Source of the DNA: Bacillus sp. Marseille-Q3570
Lineage (GTDB): Bacteria > Bacillota > Bacilli > Bacillales > Fictibacillaceae
Length of the DNA: 64,000 bases
NCBI RefSeq assembly: GCF_946151055.1
Contig: NZ_CAMGYZ010000001.1
Coordinates: 124,001 to 188,000 of the forward strand
Direction: 5' to 3'
Position numbers and translations under genes: made by a program
Notes under the pieces: generated by a model
What the model was told of the DNA's origin: nothing
The model's database searches: none
Seen by the model: only the letters and a program-made list of their open reading frames with translations
Shown here: piece by piece, positions 25,104 through 31,703 of the stretch
Position numbering within the stretch: the first letter of the stretch is position 1
How the letters are laid out: every line of letters begins with the position of its first letter

Positions 25104-25133
25104 ATTTTACAGCATGATAAAAGTGACTGTCAA
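25104..25133 (-). promoter_or_regulatory. Promoter of the SAM-riboswitch transcript
   Basis: TTGACA (25128-25133) and TAAAAT (25104-25109) are separated by 18 bp on the minus strand and lie about 20 bp before the aptamer. Confidence 0.7.
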
Positions 25134-25624
25134 TCATAAATTGAAATTTAGCCATAAATCCCTATAGGTATAGTATGAATTAATCACTTGCCATACTATG
25201 AGTTATGTAACGCTGAAAAAGTCATTCCGTGAGATCAAACAACTCACAACAGCGATGATCCATGCTCCTTAAACTGGTGGATAGCGATGTATCTATGCAT
25301 ATTGTGCATCCACTATACAACCCTTATGATTGTTGAAAATAACTCAAACAACGAAAGCCCTGCCTCTCTTCCGTCCTTACGACTCCTCGGTCGTGCCAGT
25401 GTGAATCAGTTACCGTACTTACTCTTAACTCCCTTCTACACGAATTGTTTCCGTTTCTGAAATAATAGATAAATTGGAGATTTAAAAGTGGGGTTGAAAA
25501 TGTGGATTAAACGTTTTTACAGTGCGCACTTTGGCAAGGAGCACATGAGACCCTTTACAAGCTGATCATAAAGGAAGCTTAAATCCATTTTTCTATGAAA
25601 GGTCAATTGCCAATTGAGGACCAA
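25134..25624. other. 490-bp gap without recognisable genes
   Basis: I see no convincing open frame or RNA. An ATG at 25501 with a weak site gives only 21 codons. A small GC-rich palindrome (GACTCCTCGGTCGTG, about 25380-25396) stands out. The stretch may be a decayed gene region between the SAM-riboswitch promoter and the cold-shock gene. Confidence 0.4.
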
Positions 25625-25686
25625 ATAAAGTCGAGACTTAGTTACACTTGTATTGAAGAAAGCATTTCATACTTCCTTTAAATGTA
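25625..25686 (+). repeat. Short dispersed repeat (copy H, partial)
   Basis: About 60 bp matching the right half of the repeat family (CTTAGTT-ACACTTGTATTGAAGAAAG...ACTTCCTTTAAATG), ending exactly at the terminator of the cold-shock gene. Confidence 0.55.
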
Positions 25687-25716
25687 AAAAGGGCGACGTA
25701 CTAACGTACGTCACCC
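25684..25716 (-). terminator. Terminator of the cold-shock gene
   Basis: GGGTGACGTAC/GTACGTCGCCC stem followed by TTTTTA on the minus strand. Confidence 0.85.
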
Positions 25717-25738
25717 ATTAAGACTCAAGTATTTATAC

Positions 25739-25939
25739 TTAGACTTTTTGTACGTTAGAAGCTTGTGGTCCACGGTTACCTTCGACGATTTCGAAAGAAA
25801 CGTTTTGACCTTCTTCTAGTGTTTTGAATCCTTCACCTTCGATTGCAGAAAAGTGAACGAATACATCGTTACCTTCTGAAATTTCGATGAAACCAAAACC
25901 TTTTTCTGCGTTAAACCATTTTACTGTACCAGTATTCAT
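25739..25939 (-). CDS. Cold-shock protein, CspA/CspB family
   Basis: A 66-residue single-stranded nucleic acid binding OB-fold protein. Both RNA-binding motifs are intact: KGFGFI (RNP1, 13-18) and VFVHF (RNP2, 26-30). It acts as an RNA chaperone and antiterminator in the cold. AGGAGGT lies 8 nt before the ATG. A long leader is expected in this family, but I could not define its promoter. Confidence 0.96.
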   Translation of the reverse strand: MNTGTVKWFNAEKGFGFIEISEGNDVFVHFSAIEGEGFKTLEEGQNVSFEIVEGNRGPQASNVQKV

Positions 25940-26251
25940 ATACTGTACCTCCTGAACATCTTACAAAATTCACCAAAAGTTTACCGTTATATTTATCATT
26001 CTGACTGTATAAAAAAACCGTACCCGCATGACTGTGTGACAATTAAATTCGTCTACACAATTGCAGCTACGACTTCAATCTATCCACCATTTATATAACT
26101 AACTTTGTCGGCGTTATTCATATCATAATCCATATATAACATAATGTCAATACAACGCTCGAAAATATGTTCGATTTATAAACAGATCAATTACTCATTT
26201 CAAACCAATAAAATGAATATAGTGAATAAATCAGGATTCGGAGGTGAAGGT
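25940..26251. other. Gap holding the cold-shock leader and the SIMPL gene's upstream region
   Basis: The minus-strand half should contain the untranslated leader of the cold-shock gene (it includes a run of seven T and GC-rich GCGGGTACGG). The plus-strand half precedes the SIMPL gene. No further gene is seen, and no promoter matched well enough to list. Confidence 0.35.
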
Positions 26252-26911
26252 ATGATCGACATGTATCCTTCTGACCGGGGAAATGTCAAAGGTGAAACGA
26301 ATGTTTTGGTGGTTGAAGGTGATGGAGAAATGATTGTCGATGCAGACGAGATTTCACTTATAATCGGTGTCGTCACAGAAGACCTGGATGTTGTAAGTGC
26401 ATCCGAAGACAATGCTAGAAGATCGAATCAAGTCCTGACTGCTTTGATGAATGCCGGCATTCCCTCAACTCAAATAGAGACAATCGTATATAATGTCCAA
26501 CCTGTCTATGATTTTCAAAACGGACAGTCTGTCTTCAGAGGATTTCGAGTAGAACATTTATATAAGGTGAAACTTAACGATGTAAAACTTGCAGGAATTG
26601 TATATGATACTGCTATCAAGAATGGAGCGAATATCACGAGAGATCTTTCATTTGAAGTCACAAATCCTTCCCGCTATTATCTCAATGGGTTGGCAAAAGC
26701 CTATGAAGATGCCGTACGGAAAGCCATGGCACTTGCTCATATGATGAGGGTCCAGTTGAGTCCAGTACCATTGAAAATCGTCGAAATCGCAGCGAGAGAT
26801 GTTGCCCCTTTTTACAAAACCCAGATGGTTCAAGCCTTAGCCGCACCTCCTATCCAGCCCCAAAAAGTGTTGATACGCGCAAAGTTGAAAATTTGGTTTT
26901 GTTATTTCTAA
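26252..26911 (+). CDS. SIMPL domain (DUF541) protein
   Basis: A 219-residue protein of the SIMPL/DUF541 (26-kDa periplasmic immunogenic-like) family. The start at 26252 (MIDMYPSDRG) has CGGAGGTG 5 nt upstream; earlier in-frame ATGs lack sites. The core begins VLVVEGDGEMIVDADEISLI, followed by QIETIVYNVQPVYDF and FRGFRVEHLYKVKLND. No signal peptide or membrane segment is seen, so it is probably cytoplasmic. The function is unknown. Confidence 0.85.
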   Translation: MIDMYPSDRGNVKGETNVLVVEGDGEMIVDADEISLIIGVVTEDLDVVSASEDNARRSNQVLTALMNAGIPSTQIETIVYNVQPVYDFQNGQSVFRGFRVEHLYKVKLNDVKLAGIVYDTAIKNGANITRDLSFEVTNPSRYYLNGLAKAYEDAVRKAMALAHMMRVQLSPVPLKIVEIAARDVAPFYKTQMVQALAAPPIQPQKVLIRAKLKIWFCYF

Positions 26912-27005
26912 CAATCTTATTGTCCATACGACAGACCTATACTAAAATAGAGATACGTTGACTATAGTCCGCTGTCATTTTATGGGGTTATTGGGGGATT
27001 TTTAT

Positions 27006-27248
27006 ATGAAACTTGAACAAGCTGTTGGACTCGTGATCCGTAAACACCGGACAGTCGAGAAAATATCTCAGTTCAAACTTGCTGAACTGACTGGCTATGA
27101 TCGTTCTTTTATCAGTTTACTTGAAAGAGGACGTCGCATGCCGACACTCAAGACCATGTTTGTATTAGCTGAACATTTGAATATCCCTGCATCCCAATTG
27201 GTAGAAGAAATTCATCAGCTTGTCAAAAGTGATATCATGGAATATTGA
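27006..27248 (+). CDS. Small Xre-family helix-turn-helix regulator
   Basis: An 80-residue Cro/C1-type DNA-binding protein with the helix-turn-helix at about residues 20-45 (ISQFKLAELTGYDRSFISLL) followed by ERGRRMPTLKTMFVLAEHLNI, and no effector domain. The ATG at 27006 has GGGGGA 7 nt upstream. It stands alone after the SIMPL gene, and its target is unknown. Confidence 0.88.
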   Translation: MKLEQAVGLVIRKHRTVEKISQFKLAELTGYDRSFISLLERGRRMPTLKTMFVLAEHLNIPASQLVEEIHQLVKSDIMEY

Positions 27249-27271
27249 TTTATTACTTTCAAAATGAATCG

Positions 27272-27610
27272 TTACGCGGTTCTTTTGATCTGATGCTTTT
27301 CCAACTCTTTATCAAGACTTCCTGTCAAGGTGTAACCGAACATCTTGAAATCAGCCCTTAAAGACCAGAACGGATGCTCGAATGTGGCTGGTTTGTTCCC
27401 TTCTATGAAGAAATGACTGATCCAAGCAAATGAATATGCAATGACAGGAGCAGCTAACAGATACCAGAAATTCATGAATAGAAGTGATACACAAATACAT
27501 ACAAAGACAAAACTGGTACCTACAAAATGCCAGGCTCTAGTAGCAGGTTTCGAATGCTGTTGAAGATAAGACGGCCAAAACTCCTCGAAACTTACAAATT
27601 CTTTTTTCAA
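27272..27610 (-). CDS. DUF962 / Mpo1-like membrane protein
   Basis: A 112-residue protein of the DUF962 family with two hydrophobic segments (about residues 27-45 and 49-68). The conserved His sites are visible: YLQQHSKPATRAWHFVGT and ISHFFIEGNKPATFEHPFWS, then DFKMFGYTLTG. Yeast Mpo1 of this family is an iron-dependent 2-hydroxy fatty acid dioxygenase. The motif histidines are present here, but the activity is not shown. Confidence 0.85.
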   Translation of the reverse strand: MKKEFVSFEEFWPSYLQQHSKPATRAWHFVGTSFVFVCICVSLLFMNFWYLLAAPVIAYSFAWISHFFIEGNKPATFEHPFWSLRADFKMFGYTLTGSLDKELEKHQIKRTA

Positions 27611-27814
27611 ATTGATCCTCTCCTATTATTTGCTCTCCATCAGGGAGACCCGATAAGGATGCAATGTCGCTTCCATCAAGACATAGTCCTGCTACAATCA
27701 GCCCTCCATTTTCCAATAACTCTTTTAAATATGTAAAATGCTCGTTAAAGGATTTCCTCTTCTACCTTTGTAACCGTTTTGATCGGGTATTAATTTGTAT
27801 AAGAACTCTTCCAA
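27611..27814 (-). pseudogene. Frameshifted YciI-like (YCII domain) gene
   Basis: On the minus strand a TTG start (27814) behind GGGAGG reads LEEFLYKLIPDQNGYKGRR, the usual N terminus of YCII-domain proteins. After about 20 codons the frame must change to continue with FNEHFTYLKELLENGGLIVA then GLCLDG...LSGLPDGEQIIGED. The sequence then runs into the DUF962 start region without its own stop. Frameshift and a lost C terminus make it a pseudogene. Confidence 0.6.
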
Positions 27815-27907
27815 TTTGTAGCCTCCCTTCTCCCTCCCTATTATATGAAGTTCTTTTTTGGATTGAAAAATTCCTTTATTATCAGTACGGTACATGAAAT
27901 TTTACTT

Positions 27908-28086
27908 TTGTTGCTCTTGCATTTAAAGAAAGTATAAGGGCAGCTAAGGCTCGACCTACAAAAGGCTTGGTCTCGCCAAGTTTTCTTTAAAAGTTGTTGA
28001 TTTCTGCTCCAGGATGCTCGCTTCCCACTGGCGGTAAGTCCACTCGTCGCCTTGAGACATTGAATGGTCTCACTGAGGAAAGGCGT
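27908..28086 (-). repeat. Partial copy of the MITE (copy D)
   Basis: Inverted relative to copy A. It begins TTGTTGCTCTTGCATTTAAAGAAAG and contains AAGGCTCGACCTACAAAAGG and TTGGTCTCGCCAAGTTTTCT, as in copy C. The outer end differs (ACATGAAATTTTAC instead of GGCTTGTTTTCGC), and the other side fades out near 28086. No target duplication is found. Confidence 0.65.
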
Positions 28087-28118
28087 GAATTCGAATCATC
28101 AAATATAACAGATTCAAT

Positions 28119-28166
28119 ATAAAAGAGGGGGCCTTTACATCACAATTGATGTGTCGGACTCCCCTC
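28119..28166 (-). terminator. Terminator of the small membrane protein gene
   Basis: GAGGGG/CCCCTC outer stem with an inner ACATCA/TGATGT stem, followed by TTTTAT on the minus strand. Confidence 0.65.
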
Positions 28167-28372
28167 TAATTATTATCACTACCTGAATCATTCACTTTTT
28201 CTTCCGTTCTTCTCAAGTTCGGCTCTTCATTCTCCCATTTATTAAGCTCTTTGGCAGAATGCCTTCGGATGAAAATCGTCGCTACGATCGCTCCAGTCAT
28301 AAAGATAATCAACATGATAACGGATGGTATGTATTCAGTTTTATCTTCTGGAAAATACAAGAATTCCATCAT
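28166..28372 (-). CDS. Small single-pass membrane protein of unknown function
   Basis: A 68-residue protein with one membrane helix (about residues 14-34, YIPSVIMLIIFMTGAIVATIF) and a charged C-terminal tail (RRHSAKELNKWENEEPNLRR). GGAAGGG lies 11 nt before the ATG at 28372. No family is recognised. Its terminator shows it is a separate unit. Confidence 0.55.
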   Translation of the reverse strand: MMEFLYFPEDKTEYIPSVIMLIIFMTGAIVATIFIRRHSAKELNKWENEEPNLRRTEEKVNDSGSDNN

Positions 28373-28456
28373 AAGCAAAACATCCCTTCCTTCTCAATCC
28401 TATTATAACAGATGCTCACTTTATCTTGGAATCCTGGCGTTTACAATTAAGTGAAC

Positions 28457-28495
28457 AAAAAGAGGGACTGACTTGAAAAACGTCAGACCCTTTTT
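28457..28495 (-). terminator. Terminator of yppE
   Basis: AAAAAGGGtCTGAC/GTCAGtCCCTCTTTTT on the minus strand, with the T-run following the stem. Confidence 0.8.
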
Positions 28496-28508
28496 GGTTA
28501 GCTCCATC

Positions 28509-28871
28509 TTATAGTTGATCTTCTATGGATTCGAGAATGTATTCAATGGATTTAGTCATAGACGTAAACCGTTTGCGTTTTGTATCCTTATGAAACGCTT
28601 GAACCGCCGAAATCGTCATGTTTTCATAGGTGTCATTGATCTGGATCGGATAGACATACTTCGGCTTTTCTTCAATCGCCCATTTCACGGCCAGAGGCTT
28701 CCATTCATCGGCAAGTTGCTGTACTTCATCGACGAATGGTTTGACTTCACCATAAAAGTCCACCTCATATCCTTCCCTCATTGTATTTTCATCAAATTGT
28801 CTGTATGCCCTGGCATTTAGTGAGCGCAGCTTTTGCGTCAACTCCATCAACTGCTGATTGTCCGTACTCAT
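28509..28871 (-). CDS. yppE: DUF1798 family protein YppE
   Basis: A 120-residue helical-bundle protein of the DUF1798 (YppE) family, found only in Bacillales; the function is unknown. Family features include the central FVDEVQQLADEWKPLAVKW and the C-terminal FHKDTKRKRFTSMTKSIEYIL. It lies in the ypp cluster near sspM, yppC and ponA, as in B. subtilis. It has an AGAGGTGAAGCA site. Confidence 0.88.
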   Translation of the reverse strand: MSTDNQQLMELTQKLRSLNARAYRQFDENTMREGYEVDFYGEVKPFVDEVQQLADEWKPLAVKWAIEEKPKYVYPIQINDTYENMTISAVQAFHKDTKRKRFTSMTKSIEYILESIEDQL

Positions 28872-28933
28872 TGCTTCACCTCTTCTGAACTTATCCTATC
28901 AAAGGAAGGTCAGAAATGCCATTTTAAAAAACC

Positions 28934-29461
28934 TTAAAAGAGACTTACAAGCCAGTTTCGTTTCTTGGGTTTAACTGGGCTGTACTCCGTCCTTATCTCA
29001 TTTGTAGCCGTCACCTGCAACAGTAATTGTTCTTCGAGATCGAGCATTTTTTCCTCGAGTTCTGTCAATTTCGTGGCCATCTGATCCATATCTTTTCTAT
29101 GCTGCATGACCTGATATGATAAGACTTCATCAGCTTTTTGTGAAACTTTCGATTCCAAAACGTTCAATTGATCTTGGAGCTGTTTAAAATAAACATCAAG
29201 TTCTTTTAGTCCGTCCCCGCTTTTTACTGCCTTTGTTTCACTGGAACTTCTGTTCTGCAGTTTGATGTCACTCATTTGCAACCCCTGTTTCAATTGTTTC
29301 TGGATTTCTTCCAATTGTTCGATGTCTTTTGAACGGAACAAGTAGTGACCGTGATCATTCTTAGGACATGGAATGTCGAAGTACTTTACCCATCGTTGAA
29401 TGGTAGTCGGATTGACATTGAGTTTCCTGGATACAGTTTTCGTTTTCACCAAGCTTTCCAT
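28934..29461 (-). CDS. MerR-type HTH plus coiled-coil protein (RacA-like)
   Basis: A 175-residue protein starting at 29461 behind GGGAGG. Residues 8-40 form a winged-helix/MerR DNA-binding domain (VSRKLNVNPTTIQRWVKYFD, HGHYLF), followed by a long coiled coil (about 90-155) and a basic, hydrophobic tip (KPKKRNWLVSLF). This architecture matches RacA, which anchors the chromosome origin to the DivIVA pole in sporulation. Orthology is not proven, as B. subtilis racA is elsewhere. Confidence 0.6.
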   Translation of the reverse strand: MESLVKTKTVSRKLNVNPTTIQRWVKYFDIPCPKNDHGHYLFRSKDIEQLEEIQKQLKQGLQMSDIKLQNRSSSETKAVKSGDGLKELDVYFKQLQDQLNVLESKVSQKADEVLSYQVMQHRKDMDQMATKLTELEEKMLDLEEQLLLQVTATNEIRTEYSPVKPKKRNWLVSLF

Positions 29462-29608
29462 TTTTACGGACCTCCCGGGAATAATGGTACCTGTACTATT
29501 CGTCGGGCAATTCTCCTTCCCCTCCACTCTTGACAAAACTAGTTTCCTTTCGGCAAAGAAAATGGATTTTCCTCTTAACATCAAGAATTCGACAGCAGTT
29601 GATGCGCT

Positions 29609-29637
29609 GTATAGTTGACATTCCTTGAACCATACTA
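29609..29637 (+). promoter_or_regulatory. Candidate sigma-G promoter of sspM
   Basis: GTATA (29609-29613) and CATACTA (29631-29637), 17 bp apart, fit the sigma-G pattern GHATR-N17/18-CATWHTA. The sspM GTG is 20 bp downstream. Forespore expression is expected for small acid-soluble spore proteins. Confidence 0.55.
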
Positions 29638-29656
29638 ATCCTAGGAGGTGACTTGG

Positions 29657-29767
29657 GTGAGTAAACGAAAAGAAACAACAAAAGAGGAAAAAGTCGCAGG
29701 ACAGTCGAACAAAAGAACAGGTTATGGTGATAAAAAACTAGAAGGCCCGAACCGTCCATCAACATAA
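29657..29767 (+). CDS. sspM: Small acid-soluble spore protein SspM
   Basis: A 36-residue basic protein, MSKRKETTKEEKVAGQSNKR then TGYGDKKLEGPNRPST. The C-terminal KKLxGPNRPST motif is that of SspM. The start is a GTG with AGGAGGTG 6 nt upstream. Its place beside yppC and ponA matches B. subtilis. The protein is a minor forespore SASP of unknown role. A minus-strand frame over it is a shadow. Confidence 0.9.
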   Translation: MSKRKETTKEEKVAGQSNKRTGYGDKKLEGPNRPST

Positions 29768-29779
29768 AACTGAAAGTCG

Positions 29780-29835
29780 AAGTGTCAGCTATCGTTTTAA
29801 CCCATTTTTTCGGATGGATAGAGGCTGACACTTTC
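29780..29835 (+). terminator. Terminator hairpin between sspM and yppC
   Basis: Long stem (AAGTGTCAGC.../...GCTGACACTT) with further TATC/GATA pairing. The T-run after it is short on both strands. It probably serves both convergent genes. Confidence 0.5.
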
Positions 29836-30836
29836 TACTTGTTCAGCTTTGTTTTAAAGATTGATTTCCATCTTGCCAAAACATGAAGCTCAATTCGTTT
29901 ATGTTCATACCAATCATTCAATTTGACCTGTCCGGGCAATTCAGCTTTTTTAAAGTGCTTTTCTACGTTTCGTGTATTTTTTGACCAATCCTTGTATTCT
30001 ATACGTTGATGTTCGATGATCGGATAAAGCAAGCGAAGTGGTAGATGATGCCCTTTTCTCGATTTTTGGAACAAATAGCGTTCAAAGTCTGCTCTGCTTC
30101 CAGTGTGCTCTGTCATTCGCGCAAATTGAATAAATCGTTCATATAACCCTGGCTTCGTTAAAATTTCCAGAAGCCCTTTTCCAAGTTTTATCCGGTTTGA
30201 TACTTTGTGGAATCCATGTACGGATATTCCAAAAAGATCACCTTCAAGCGTTGGAAATAACACGGTACTGAAGTGCAAATGATCTTGAAGCCAGTAAGGG
30301 AAGGTTGAAAACACTTTCCTTTTGTACTCTTCCTGATCCAATACGGGTTCTTGGATCACATGCTGCTCATTAATGATCAATGCGGTATCTAGTCTTTTCC
30401 GATTTCGAGTTTGCCAAAACCGCTCCCATTCCTCGGCCATGAAGCTTGACACCCCAAATTCCTTCAACAAGTGAAATAAAGGCGATCCTACTTGTTTCGA
30501 TTTCTCATACAATAGTAGCTGTGGATACGCGTCTGCAAAGATCAACCAATTGGCTCTTTCATAGGTATAGAAAATCCAACGGCGGCTACTGCAGGGCATA
30601 AGCATCCGGTATTCTGTCAATTGAAGATCATCCATATTCCATCCAGCGTTCCGTGAAACCATACTAGCAAGAAATGGCCAAAAATATTCTTTATTACGAA
30701 TATGATAATTTTGGTAAGCCTTGGTCCTGGATATATTATCTGCATTCATCTTTGCAGTTTTCTGCTTGATCTCTTCAATGAGTAGAAATTCAGACACTTT
30801 TGATGTAAACGCTTCCTTATTAAATAGAAGTTCCAT
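29835..30836 (-). CDS. yppC: DUF2515 family protein YppC
   Basis: A 333-residue protein of the DUF2515 (YppC) family, known in Bacillales and of unknown function. Motifs seen include NADNISRTKAYQNYHIRNKE and YFWPFLASMVSRNAGWNMDD near the N terminus. The ATG at 30836 (MELLFNKEAF) is preceded by GGGTGG. It diverges from recU. A LexA-like box (30853-30866) lies 17 bp upstream of the start, hinting at SOS control. Confidence 0.85.
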   Translation of the reverse strand: MELLFNKEAFTSKVSEFLLIEEIKQKTAKMNADNISRTKAYQNYHIRNKEYFWPFLASMVSRNAGWNMDDLQLTEYRMLMPCSSRRWIFYTYERANWLIFADAYPQLLLYEKSKQVGSPLFHLLKEFGVSSFMAEEWERFWQTRNRKRLDTALIINEQHVIQEPVLDQEEYKRKVFSTFPYWLQDHLHFSTVLFPTLEGDLFGISVHGFHKVSNRIKLGKGLLEILTKPGLYERFIQFARMTEHTGSRADFERYLFQKSRKGHHLPLRLLYPIIEHQRIEYKDWSKNTRNVEKHFKKAELPGQVKLNDWYEHKRIELHVLARWKSIFKTKLNK

Positions 30837-30852
30837 ACAACCACCCGATCTA

Positions 30853-30866
30853 CAAACGTTTGTTCT
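30853..30866 (-). promoter_or_regulatory. LexA-like box upstream of yppC
   Basis: AGAACAAACGTTTG (minus strand) matches CGAACRNRYGTTYC at 12 of 14 positions. It lies between yppC and recU, closer to yppC. Confidence 0.4.
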
Positions 30867-30885
30867 CAATATGCCATAATTACAC

Positions 30886-30913
30886 TCGACAATCTCCAAT
30901 AATATGGTATATT
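30886..30913 (+). promoter_or_regulatory. Possible recU-ponA promoter
   Basis: TCGACA (30886-30891) and TATATT (30908-30913) with a 16-bp spacer, about 100 bp before the recU start. Confidence 0.35.
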
Positions 30914-31020
30914 CTTAATGATGCCCTGCACCTGATGATGTTATTTTTGAAACTAAATCGAGTTTCATTCGTCTAGGATGTTGATGACTCTTCAGGGATC
31001 AAAAAGGAAGGTGAACCGGA

Positions 31021-31635
31021 TTGAACTTTCGCTATCCGAATCGTAAAAGTGGACCCGTACAGCAACGAACACAAACCTTCAATAAGGTTGATGTGAATAG
31101 ATCGTATGCTAATCGCGGAATGACATTCGAAGAGGATATCAACCATACGAATGACTACTACCTGAAAATCGGCAAGGCGGTAATCCACAAAAAACCGACC
31201 CCCGTCCAGATCGTTTCAGTAGATTACCCAAAACGGAGCGCTGCAGTTATCAAAGAAGCCTATTTCAAGCAACCTTCTACAACTGATTACAATGGGGTCT
31301 ATCGAGGAAGATATATTGATTTCGAAGCGAAAGAAACACGCAATAAAACATCATTTCCATTAACGAATTTCCATCAACATCAAATCGATCATATGAAACT
31401 AGTCATTGAACAGGATGGAATCTGTTTCATTCTGGTAAGGTTCAAAAATCCCCAAGAAGATTTTTTGTTGGAAGTTCAGCACTTATTTAATTTTTGGAAT
31501 CAACAAGACACGGGAGGCAGAAAATCCATTCCAAAAACCTATTTTGAAGAAAAGGCTCATTTGATTCAATTAGGTTACAACCCGCGTATTGATTATTTGA
31601 GAATTATTGATGAATTGTTTTTTTCTAAGCCGTAA
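31021..31635 (+). CDS. recU: Holliday junction resolvase RecU
   Basis: A 204-residue homodimeric endonuclease that cuts four-way junctions in recombination and chromosome segregation. The catalytic core includes Asp and Glu-x-Lys in [15 protein letters not shown] and [15 protein letters not shown]. The family stalk region is present. Translation starts at a TTG (31021) with AAGGAAGGTG 6 nt upstream. It is followed 68 bp on by ponA, the usual Bacillales operon. Confidence 0.96.
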   Translation: MNFRYPNRKSGPVQQRTQTFNKVDVNRSYANRGMTFEEDINHTNDYYLKIGKAVIHKKPTPVQIVSVDYPKRSAAVIKEAYFKQPSTTDYNGVYRGRYIDFEAKETRNKTSFPLTNFHQHQIDHMKLVIEQDGICFILVRFKNPQEDFLLEVQHLFNFWNQQDTGGRKSIPKTYFEEKAHLIQLGYNPRIDYLRIIDELFFSKP

Positions 31636-31703
31636 GGGGTAAGAAACATTAGGTTCGATTCGAATGATTATTACGTCAGGTTACGTTTAGAAAGGTAGGA
31701 ACA

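Noticed and set aside
29496-29831. 111-codon minus-strand frame
   Set aside because: It runs antisense through sspM and the upstream region of the RacA-like gene; no family features.
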